From Babylonia areolata (taxonomy: Eukaryota > Mollusca > Gastropoda > Neogastropoda > Buccinidae), in contig NC_134896.1 in the NCBI RefSeq assembly GCF_041734735.1, positions 53,305,394 to 53,369,393 of the forward strand: a stretch of 64,000 nucleotides of DNA, in the 5' to 3' direction. The position numbers were made by a program, and so were the translations under genes. The first letter of the stretch is position 1, and each line of letters begins with the position of its first letter. The notes under the pieces are model-generated. The model did no database searches. It saw only the letters and a list, made by a program, of their open reading frames with translations, and was not told the DNA's origin. This document shows positions 35,719 to 46,600 of the stretch, piece after piece.

Positions 35719-37228
35719 TGTACTTAATTCATGCAGTCACAACATTTAAACAGGAATCCGTGATAAAACAGGTGGACAGAAGACTTCATTTTCAATGTTT
35801 ATTAGGTACTTTTTGCTTTTCTGCTTCATGAGGATTTACATTTTAAATAATGCTGTGAAATAAAGGGCATTTTAAGTTAGTGTGCAAATAATGCAGTACT
35901 ATGATGAGATCTCCCCTTGCAACAACAAATTAACGCACAAAAAACAAACAAAAAATCCAAAAGATCATTTGCTAAACAGAAGAAGCAAAATGAATGTCAC
36001 AGCTGACCAGCGCATGAGGAAAATGAAAAACCATGGCAGATTCTCATAATTTGGCTGGTCCAGTGATTTGGAAATTATCACTTGCTATTACAGGAAAATA
36101 TTTTGACAATACTAAATTAGTGATCTACATGAATATAAATAATTGAAAGGGACATGACTCTTCAAATATCCAAGCAGAATAGCAGGAATGTTGACTTTGC
36201 TTTAGATTGTTATTGATTTGCTTTTTCGTTTCAGTTGTGATTAATTTTTTTATCTTCAAGCAGTTAAAATTCCAAACTTTCAGACAGGTTTTGTATGCAC
36301 AGTTTTCATTTCAAATATTGGATGGCCACTTAAGTGTGGTCAGCTGGAAAAGGAGTATCAATGTCAAATGACCACTTAATACTTTAAGTTTAAAACTGTG
36401 GATTTTAAACAGTCATTATCTCTTGTATTCCACTTTTGGAATAGTGATTTTATTCTGTTTTCTGCCAAGGTTTGCCATCAACAAATGTGAAAAGAAAACA
36501 CGCATCTTGAAGATATTTGAATGTCCCTTACCGAGTTTCAAGTTTAATAATTTTTTGTTGGGCCTGTTTGTTACCCCCCCACCCCCTTTTTTTTCTTCTC
36601 TTATTTCGTACATTGTGCATATGTTGGGGTGGTTAAATCACAATGTATGCCTTATATTTTCACGCACCTAGGAAATGGGACTCTGGTGACGGTGATATTT
36701 CTTTTGTTTTTTGTCCACCCCCACCCCCTGACCCTTGTATAAAATGGAATGCCTGAATGAAATGGAATGTCTGGAGAAACAAAAAAAGCAAACAAAGAGA
36801 TGGGGTGTGTGTACTACCTGTTGTACATTCTGTAATGTAATCCAGGCTTCCTTGAATGGCCAAGTAAACAAGTTGAAAACATCATCCTCTTTCATCTTCA
36901 GATGGTACTTCGGTCAGTGTGCGAGAGAAAGTTGGTGAGCGATCTTGATTAGAGATAACAATAATACTGATAATGAACATTTATATAGTGCTTTCAAACA
37001 TTTCAAAGCACTGTGCAATAACAGGTCAGTCAGACAAGGCACACAGACATGGAAGAAAAGGATGAGGATCCATAGAACAGGCTTGGAATGGAGTGCCTTA
37101 TATAGAAACTGTTTATAAAGGAATGTTTTCAGATTTATTTTAAAAAAAGATGCGACTTTTTTCAAAGATGAACTGTGAAAACAAAAACTACATGGATATG
37201 TATTTCTCCCGTTATGCAAGGAAGATAA
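35719..37228. other. Intergenic DNA with one SINE-like fragment
   Basis: AT-rich. The AATAAA at 35859-35864 is a possible distal SYVN1 polyadenylation signal. The fragment 36955-37020 ('catttatatagtgctttc', 'aaagcactgtgcaata') is a common tail type. Nothing else is recognised. Confidence 0.5.
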
Positions 37229-37575
37229 AAAGGACATTTTCTATCTAAAATTATGTTTAAATAACATACTTACCGTGACCCAACTAGTGCAGACTCCGGC
37301 AGGGGTCTGACATTCCTGTCCTGTGCAAACTACTATCCACCTATGCGGAGCAGACGAAACTACGGCCGATAACCTCCCGGAAGTAGGTAACCTCCCCAAA
37401 CCTCCCGGAAGTAGGTAACCTCCCCTTTGTCCCGCTGGTTATCGCCCTCTTTTGACGGCAATATGCCATCACCAGCGCAGCAAGCAGGGAGAACAGGAAG
37501 CGGGGAGGACGGGAGGGTCTTAAATTTGGGTCACGGTAAGTATGTTATTTAAACGTAATTTTAGATAGAAAATGT
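37229..37575. mobile_element. Palindromic-ended unit at the left edge of the long-TIR element
   Basis: About 347 bases whose outer 50 bases are inverted copies of each other: 'aggacattttctatctaaaa' and CATACTTACCGTGACCC at the left, GGGTCACGGTAAGTATG and 'ttttagatagaaaatgtcct' at the right. A second, diverged unit of the same layout is at 44550-44880. Noncoding. Confidence 0.75.
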
Positions 37576-38639
37576 CCTTTTAATTACACATACTTAACCG
37601 TGACCCAACTAGTGCAGAATAGCGCGACAAGGTGGAGGGCTCGCCTGTTCTACTGTCTGTGTGCTGTGATGGTCTGTTGTGCAGGTACCACAGAAGCGAT
37701 GGCTCTTGCGCCATCAACCCGCAGGCGTGCGACATCTCTCTGGTAGAAGTCGATGAGCCATTATCCCTAAGGCGATAGGTGTCCCTCAAGTAGAATTTGA
37801 CGAAAGTAGAGTGTACTGTGTTGCCTACGGACATTAGTGCGGGTAAAGAAGACACAGGTCCACAGCTGTATTGAGGGGGAGGTCTGTGGACCACAGCTGA
37901 GCGGATGAGCGTCAATGCAAGGAGGTGCGCATGTGGTGTGATCTGATGATTCCACAACGGATGTGGGCCGATAGTGGAAGTGGTTTTTGTGTTTGAAGGA
38001 AACTGTGGCACGAGACAGAGGTAGGTCACCGTGTTGGGCCTGCCTCAGGCATGACAGCCAGATCTGTGGAGCTCCTCCATGCGAGCTGACAGGCGATGGG
38101 CACTCCCCCCCCCCCCCTCCCCTTTTTGACGTTGTCAAAAAATGACAGCAGTGGTATGTTGCCTATGCATAGAATGGCAGACATTTGGCAACAAAAGACT
38201 TGATGTCCCTGGTGTCTCTGGGACAGGGTTGTGTAATTGCCCAGGTAGGTACCATCACGAAGGGGCATACGGAAGGCTTGGTGGCTTCTCTGCCTGAGTG
38301 TAGCATGTTGGAGTAACCTGCAGAAAGTTGTCGGCAGTCAATGGCTGGGTTGGATCAGGCTGTGGAAGTGCATTTCATGTGCCCACAGGTCACTGAGTCT
38401 CATTCTTTGGTGGAATTCCCAAATGGAAGAGGGTTTCCATGGGGAAAATTTTTGCTGAAGGTTCTTAGTGAGAAAGGGGACCGGATCCATGACAGGCCTC
38501 TGGCTGTGTGTGGTGCGCACTGAGTCTGGGATGGAGCGGGGCGGGGCAGGGAGGTAAGTGGCTCAAGATGTGTTGTACTGGCTATTGACATCAAAGCACT
38601 GATCTGACATACGTTTTTAGTATGGCCAACTGCAAGGTG

Positions 38640-38945
38640 AGAGCTGTATTATCAGTGGTTTCTTAATTGCAAAGGGAAATCATTTGCAGCTTAGTCTTTC
38701 ATGAATGACTATGTCTCTCAGACTAGAAGTCAAATTGCACTGGGACTTAGTGCTGTAGCCTTAGGCCTAAGTAGCCTTTGGGAACCGTCCCAATGATGAG
38801 TCCTAAGGCCCTCTTGATTGAGGGACCGGGGATGCAACTTGGGCAAAACAGTCTCTACTATAAATTGCATAATCGAATTCCAGCCCGAATAGACTGGACA
38901 GCAGATGCCTCCTCTGCTATTCTGATGGAGACTGTTGTACACGAC
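38640..38945 (+). repeat. Dispersed repeat D, copy 1
   Basis: Shares the words 'gcttagtctttc', 'cttagtgctg.agcctt', 'taa.gccctcttg' and 'ggggatg.aacttgggcaa' in the same order with 48155-48450. Probably an old SINE; family not assigned. Confidence 0.65.
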
Positions 38946-40586
38946 TGATTATCATATACTGTTCCTAGGAGGACACCAATCAGCATGGGTAAATCCGGAA
39001 ACAGCTGCTGTGTGCTTCAGGGACGAAGGTGTTCACCATGCAGATTATGTTGCAATGTAAGGAAGCCGGAAAGAGTTGACGGGGTCTTGTGGTGCAACCG
39101 TGTGTCAGAAAGACATGGTGCTTGCTTCCGAAGTGACAACAAAGTCATCCTCTGACAGGCCCTTGACCGAAGGCTGGGGCTCCATGATGGGATAGCCTGC
39201 CTAGGCTAGAAACCTCTGGAAGTGTCTCATTGGAAAGACAGTGCTTGAGGAGGAATGGCCATCTGTAACCACAGCAGTGGTTGTGTGTAGAGGCCGAAAG
39301 GATCGGGCAGGGAAGACTAAGTGCAGAAAGTGCTTTCAAACGCCAATTGTTTGAGATGTTGATGCTGGATCTCTGTTCAAGCAAGGTGATGGGGTGAACT
39401 GATGTGCTTGAATGCGGCATCTGCCGTGCTGGTATGAGTGGGCAGAAAGGTACACCCCTGTGGCTAATGGACGGTTCGTTGTGCTTTGTGGGACGCATCC
39501 GTCCTCGTCAATATGCCTTTCTCCCAAATGTAGAGGAAAACAATTATGACCCAGGCCTTCTGCTACTAGAGAGGAGTAGAAGAGATGGGCTGAGGGTGAT
39601 TGTCTCCTGCCCAGTGGGCAGTTTTTGGGTCCGCTAAAACTTGTAAGGCAAGATAGACAGCTCTTCATGGGAAGGCTGGCTAGGATGTAGGGCCTGTGTG
39701 GAGCTTTTGTCACAATCACAGTGGTGCAAACCAAGGGTTGTTGTAGGCAAGGGGAGAAAGAAGGGATGCCTTACAAACTTGGAAGGAATGAAAGGCATGT
39801 GTGTCCAGAGTGGCACCTCTAAGTTGGACTGCCTCGTCCTTCCTTGTGCATCTCCAGCCTTATGGGTGATTGTTGCAGGCAAATGAGTTGGGTTGCCTTG
39901 TCCGTCCTTGCACCAAGAGAGGCATTCTTAGCCCTGTGGGTGTGAAGGGGGTGTGTGTGGATCACTAAGGACCAGCCACTTCTGAAATGTGAAGGAGCAT
40001 ACATTCAGGCGTGAATGAGGCTATTATTATTTTATTTTATTTTTGTGAGTGCAGTCGTCCTCCAAAAGCAAGGTAGGGATGAATTTATGAAAATGAATAC
40101 ATATATGTGCCAAGGGAATAAAAACTTCCATCAGCTCAAGTGATGATGTCAGAAGTATGCTAATGACAAGAGATCGAGACACAAGAAATAAGCGGCTGTA
40201 TAAGCATATGTGTAGCGTGCACAGATATACCCAAGTAAGTGGTTAAGTGTGCATAATCATCAATGGAAAGGAATCTGTCCATGCACCTACATATGAGATG
40301 TACATACGCATATGAATAAAGTGCCAGTACGTAGAGGCAGAGAGTTCTGGGCATTGTGAACAGAAGGCCGCAAATGCAAGTGTGCCTATATTGCTACGTA
40401 GGGAATCTCAATGAATAGATGTCAATGAATAGAGATAGAAATATAATTGTACATGTTAATATGAAAGTCGTCTGAACCTATCCCGTAAGCACATACACAT
40501 GTGTATACCGATGGATAAGTACGCATCTATAAGTGAAAGCAGAAATGTGTATGAATGTAGCAATATATCTCATATATATGTATATA

Positions 40587-40642
<56 letters not shown>

Positions 40643-41373
40643 CACATATATATAGATTTTTTTTTTTTTTTAAATATGTATATATATATATATATATTTC
40701 GTGATTGTTGCTTGTGATAATAAATCAAATGGATAGAAGGGGAAATATTGTGATGCATTTCCTGTGGCCAATAGCCTGAGAAACAGCAAGAAAAGTGCAG
40801 TTGCTATGCAAAGATGTGTAAAGTCCCTGACTGGGCATGAGGACCCAATGAGAAACCGAAAGAAAACATCGCTGGTGGACAGCATGGGGGGCAGGAGTGA
40901 TGTGCTGTGTCGGCGAAACTAACCACAGCTTCGAGCGCCTAGGTTACAAATGTGGAGTTGCCTCCCTTGGCACCGAAAAGGAAGGTGTCTTTAGAGCACA
41001 TATCCCCCTTGTGCGACGTGTCCTCGCTGAACAGGGAGGAGTGTCATGTTGTGTGTGAGAGTCCGTGGTTCGATGCCACCGTAACCGACACAGGTGAAAA
41101 CGAGCGCAAGGGGAATAATTATAATGTCCCTTAGTGCCGTGGGCATCCCAACCCGAATCGGTCGCCATCGGACGCGAGACGGTCGGGGCATGTGGCATGA
41201 CGGCGCCGTAATCCAGTGTTATGGGCGTCGTGGATGAGGGGGTGACAAGTCCGTCGGCTTGCCGTGGGATGTGCATCCCCCTGTTGCTGAACGGCGGTCC
41301 AATCTCGCGAATAGCTCCTGCGAGAGGACCGACGTTCAGTTGTCAGTTGTGTGTTGACGGATAAAGTGATAGA

Positions 41374-41640
41374 CAAGATCGGCCCGAGCACTGCCGAGAG
41401 GCAGGATCGAGTTATTAATACATTTAAGAATGATCTTGATATTCATTGTGAAAACTTTAAATACAAACTCATGTACATATTTTCTGATTTTTCAAGCACT
41501 GCGCACTCAATGTTGAAAAATTCAACAGACATACGTGGGGACTCTCTTTTTCTTCCCCACTTCAAGCGGGTAAAAGGCCTTGTCAGGCTTGCACGCCTTG
41601 ATATTGATATATGATATGATATAAGAGGTACTCCAACGTG
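41374..41640 (+). mobile_element. Possible LINE 3' end
   Basis: Ends in 'ggccttgtcaggcttgcacg' followed by a degenerate (gatat)n tail at 41600-41630, a pattern seen at the end of CR1/L2-type LINEs. The short frame before it is not clearly RT. Weak call. Confidence 0.35.
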
Positions 41641-42937
41641 GAAGTGCCAATATTAGTCTGGGAAACAGCAGAGTTAGGCAATGGGGCAGAAGAATCCAAC
41701 ACTGCCGAAGTTCCAATGGGGCGTGCACGTACCTGCTCTGTGGGCGCAAGGCGCGGCACCAGAAGGCAGAGTGGTGCATAATTGCTGCAGCAAGTTTAGC
41801 GATGAGTTGCTGATTGTTTGGTTGAGTAGCTTGCTGAGACACCATTAGTGGATGGGAAACAGCAGCACTTGGCGGTGTGGCAGATGGGGTCATCACCGCA
41901 TAGCTTGGTAGGACCGTGCACACACTCGCACTGAAGGCGAGGAGCAGTGCCGGTGCAAGGGAAATAACTGTGGCAGTCACCGGCAAGGGTGCTGAAGCAG
42001 GGGTTGCCTCCCTTGGATCGGGTGATCCGGACAAGGAGGGGGGGTGCACGCGTTTGGGCAAGCGTGTCCCCTAGTGGTCCATCTTCCTCCCTACACCAGG
42101 GGAGGGCATCCCTACACGCCTCGGTCGCTATTGGATCCGAGACGGTCGAGGCATGCCGCGTGGGGGGTCGCGTGATCCGATGTCACGGCCGCCACCACGG
42201 ACGCATCCAGTCTAACGTGCGGATCCAAGACAAGCTGCCTTTTTTTTTTTTTTTCTTTTTTTTCTTCCCCCAAGGGATTGTGGCCATTCCATTGGTGCAA
42301 CTGTGGGTATGGTAAAGAGATAGAGGAGATCGACTCGTACACTGCCGACTGGCAGGGCCGAGAAAACGCGGATCGCGTCGAGTGAGTTCGCGGATCGATA
42401 AAAATGACATGAAAGGTAACACTGACCTGAGTGTGTGACCACAAACCTCTAGAAGTCACCAGAGGAGGTGTAGGAGGTGGCGGAGGTCTGGAGTCGACCG
42501 GAGGGAGCGGAGGAAGTGGAGAAGGCGGCGGGTTGGCGTTGTTTAGAGGGCCCGGAGTAGAGGGCCCAGAGTGTCAGCGAATCGATTGCGATCGTGCCTT
42601 AATTTTAGCACGATTCCCCAATCGAGCTACATAATTATGTGACCTGGTTGGAGACATAATTTGACCACAAACAAGAACGTCAGAGAATCGACAGACAGAC
42701 AGAAAATACGAAAAAACTTAGCCGTATGAAGAGCACAGGTACAGGAGTCATGATGGCTGCTGGAAAAAGAGGGCGATAACCAGCGGGACAAAGGGGAGGT
42801 TACCTACTTCCGGGAGGTTATCGGCCGTAGTTTCGTCTGCTCCGCATAGGCGGATAGTAGTTTGCACAGGACAGGAATGTCAGACCCCTGCCGGAGTCTG
42901 CACTAGTTGGGTCACGGTTAAGTATGTGTAATTAAAA

Positions 42938-42943
42938 TTTATT
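42938..42943 (-). terminator. Candidate MTARC polyadenylation signal
   Basis: AATAAA on the reverse strand, about 610 bases after the MTARC stop and exactly at the outer edge of the long-TIR element. If used, the mRNA would end at the element's terminus. Unverified. Confidence 0.35.
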
Positions 42944-43310
42944 TTTGACTTGGGAACACTCACTGGTGGCAACAAGCCCAATAACACAAACACAGGACTC
43001 TTGCCAAACTCAATAACTTTGTCTTCAACTGTTAAAGCACAGGAGAATCCACTTTAACAAACCTGTATTTTGACAGGAATCCAAATCATTCATGCTTCAT
43101 AACACCCAGAATCCAGTCGTACCTGCCTACCATCACAAATTTTCCATGACTTTTTATGGACTTGAATCCTGACTACAAAATTACAATTCTGTGTATATTT
43201 TACAGAGTATGAAATCTAAAAAAAAGGATTCAGATCTCACAGTCCGCAATAAACTTAACCTGTGCACTGGTTCTGTACACTACAGCAATCCATGTTATTA
43301 ACTACATTAC

Positions 43311-43505
43311 TTCCAGTTTTGGTTCTCAGCTGCATAACTGACTTCAGCTTTGGTTCTCAGCTACACAATTGACTTCCAGAGCTTTGGTTCTCTGCTACAT
43401 AATCGACTTCAGGCTTTGGTTCTCAGCTACATAACTGACTTCCAGTTTTGCTTCTTAAGTACACTATTGACTTCCAGTTTTGGTTGCAATCTCCATTTCT
43501 GACTT
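43311..43505. repeat. About 37-bp tandem repeat in the MTARC 3' UTR region
   Basis: Six units of 'cttccagttttggttctcag' plus 'ctacataactga', with mild divergence. They lie 50-240 bases after the MTARC stop in gene sense, so they are likely transcribed. Confidence 0.8.
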
Positions 43506-43552
43506 CATACTCATCTGCCATTTGGTGGGTAACAGTAAACACGCTGACAGAG

Positions 43553-43664
43553 TTACTTGAGGAGGGCGTATACAGGATCACCCACCCTGATCACGCCTTC
43601 CACATCCACTGCCGCGTTCACTCCGAACACTGGGCTCTTGCCAAACTCAGGGACACAGCGAATG
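43553..43664 (-). CDS. MTARC coding exon 7 and stop
   Basis: Completes Arg286 and encodes IRCVPEFGKSPVFGVNAAVD and VEGVIRVGDPVYALLK, then TAA. Acceptor GTGCAG|CATTCG, where the CA microsatellite supplies the tract. The first 45 bases of this exon are the seed of the neighbouring array. Confidence 0.94.
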
Positions 43665-46600
43665 CTGCACACACACACACACACAGGACTCTTGCTAAAC
43701 TCCAGAACACAGTTAATGCTGCACACACACACACAGAGGACTCTTGCTAAACTCAAGAATACAGTTAATGCTGCACACACACACATACGCACACACACAC
43801 ACACATGACTCTTGCTAAACTCAAGAACACAGTTAATGCTGCACACACACACACACACACAGGACTCTTGCCAAACTCAACACAGTTAATGCTGTACACA
43901 CACACACACACACACAGAACTCTTGCTAAACTCCGAAACACAGTTAACGCTGCATACACACACACACACACACACACAGGGCTCTTACCAAACTCAGGGA
44001 CACAGCGAATGCTGCACACACACACACATATACAAACACAGGACTCTTGCTAAACTCAAGAATACAGTTAATGCTGCACACACACACACACACACATAGG
44101 ACTCTTGCTAAACTCAAGAATACAGTCAATGCTGCTCACACACACACACACAAACACAGGACTCTTGCCAAACTCAAGAACACAGTTAATGCTGCACACA
44201 CACACAAAGAGGACTCTGGCTAAACTCAAGAACACAGTTAATGCTGCACACACACACACACACACACACAGGACTCTTGCCAAACTCCAGAACACAGTTA
44301 GTGCTGCACACACACACACACACACAAAGGGCTCTTGCCAAACTCAGGGACACAGCCTATGCTGCACACACACACACACAAACACAGGGACACAGCCTAT
44401 GCTTGACACACACACACACACACATAACCAAACACAGGTCTCTTGCCAAACTCAGGGACAAAGGCTATGTTGCACACGCACACACACACACCACTCTTCA
44501 AGCATTCAGCATGGATGCAGAAGAAAAAAAAAAGAAAGAAAGGATTTTTTCCCCCTAAAATTACGTTTAAGTAACATATTTACCGTGACCCACTGGTGCA
44601 GACTCCAGCAGGGGTCTGGATTCCTGTCTTGTCCAAACTACTAGTCTGCTATGCGGAGAAATTGAAAGAAGCTGCGGCCAACAGCCTCCCTTGGTAGTTA
44701 CCGGAAGCAGTGTCCTCTTTGACGGCAGTGTAAAATATAGCATTGTAGCATTTGACACTGAGAAGAAGCTGGGAGGGTGTATAATGTGGGTCATGGTAAG
44801 TATGTTACTTAAAGGAGGAGTTTGTATTATACTCCATGTTTGGAATTTTTGGGAAAAAAATTTCTTTTAATTACACATACTTAACCGCACGACAAAGCGG
44901 AGGGTTTGCCTTCTCTAATTTTAGGATGTGGTAACCGTAATGGCCTGCTAGAAAAACATCGTGGCCCTTGGGCCAGCGTCCCGCGGGAGTTGTCCTCTGA
45001 GGTTTTTGCGGTTGAGTGTGGCTGGGTAAAAACCCAGAGGCCTCAACCCTGATATGTGGAGTGTTTCTGAGCATGATCTGGTGAATGAATAGGACCATGA
45101 TCTGAAGCTATGAGCCCTGGGCACTCTGTTGTAAGTTTCCGAAACTTTAACAGCATACATTGTCCCTCAGGACAGATCACAGCTGCACTTGGAAAACATG
45201 ACCAGGGTTGTAAAGGACAAAAGTCTATCATTTGGGTGATCTTCTTCTTCTGCGTTCGTGGGCTGCAACTCCCACATTCACTCATGTGCACACGAGTGGG
45301 CTTTTACGTGTATGACCATTCTGACCCCGCCATATAGGCAGCCATACTCCGCTTTCGGGGGTATTTGGGTGATCTACTTGGGGAGATACCTGGGGACCTG
45401 AGAAGGCAGAGGAACCAGGTGTATCTTGCCTGAGACACCGCCACCCACACTGACTTGCCAGACGTCCCAGCACTCACCGTCTGAGGGTCTCCAAGGGCTC
45501 TCCCTTCGGGTCCTTCTCCCCCTTCTCAGGGCTGACAGTGGTCAACACGCACCTGTCCGTCCAAAACACACCGATCAGACACTGACAGCAATCCAACGCT
45601 TCATTCAAGGCAGGCAGGCTGCACCACTGACACTTCTCCTCCCCTCCCAGCCCCCCACCCCACCCCTCCCCTCGCCCACTCCACCCCCTAACAAAAATAT
45701 CAAACTGGTATTGATCCACCAGTTTATTCATAACATTAATGATTTAAGAACAAAAGTGCCTTTCCATGTAAAACATGTTCAGTTGTGCTGTACAATGTAA
45801 TAACCAACATTTGATTCATGACAAGTTCATTGCCAAACACACACACAGAAAGAAAGAAAGAAAAGGAAACCAAGAAATCAGACTGATTACAATCCCATCA
45901 GTTCCTTTGTGACACTGAAAAGGCTGCGTCGGACACCTCCCTCCTCCTCAGAAAATTGAACCCTCCTGATAAACGTGTTGACCACAATCATCCCCCCTCC
46001 CCAACCCTCTCCCACACCCCCTCCCACTGAGTAAAATCTCCGTCCTTAACCTACCAGTCACCACGACCAGGACTCGAGGAAATGAGTAAAATCTCCGTCC
46101 TTAACCTACCAGACGCCACGACCAGGACTCGAGGAAATGAGTAAAATCTCCGTCCTTAACCTACCAGATGCCACGACCAGGACTCGAGGAAATGAGTAAA
46201 ATCTCCGTCCTTAACCTACCAGACGCCACGACCAGGACTCGAGGAAATGAGTAAAATCTCCGTCCTTAATCTACCAGACGCCACGACCATGACTCAAGGA
46301 AATGAGTAAAATCTCCGTCCTTAACCTACCAGACGCCACGACCAGGACTCGAGGAAATGAGTAAAATCTCCGTCCTTAACCTACCAGATGCCACGACCAG
46401 GACTTGAGGAAATGAGTAAAATCTCAGTCCTTGACCTACCAGACGCCACGACCAGGACTCGAGGAAATGAGTAAAATCTCCGTCCTTAACCTACCAGACG
46501 CCACGACCAGGACTCGAGGAAATGAGTAAAATCTCCGTCCTTAACCTACCAGACGCCACGACCAGGACTCGAGGAAATGAGTAAAATCTCAGTCCTTGAC

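Larger units (their letters stand above)
37576..42937. mobile_element. Long-inverted-repeat element, 5.4 kb, superfamily unknown
   Basis: The outermost 41 bases (37576-37616 and 42897-42937) are perfect inverted repeats starting TTTTAATTACACATACTTAA. With the unit at 37229-37575 included, about 190 bases of the right end (42767-42937) pair with 37255-37450. Inside there are an (AT)n tract at 40590-40695, two related GC-rich blocks (about 41130-41400 and 42100-42370), and the dispersed repeat at 38640-38945. I recognise no transposase, polymerase or structural protein; the longest open frame (41522-42061, reverse) has no features. Solo right ends occur at 53120-53280 and 58745-59225. Confidence 0.7.

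Noticed and set aside
37262-37275. ATACTTACC, like the 5' end of U1 snRNA
   Set aside because: Only nine bases match; the rest of a U1 gene is absent. The reverse reading as a donor site is kept as a low-interest finding.
41522-42061. Reverse open frame of 179 codons inside the long-TIR element
   Set aside because: No motif, no family resemblance and no neighbouring coding sequence; GC-rich repeat sequence explains the open frame.
43553-44644. Several Cys/Val- and His/Thr-rich open frames
   Set aside because: They are both-strand readings of the junction-derived CA array, not genes.
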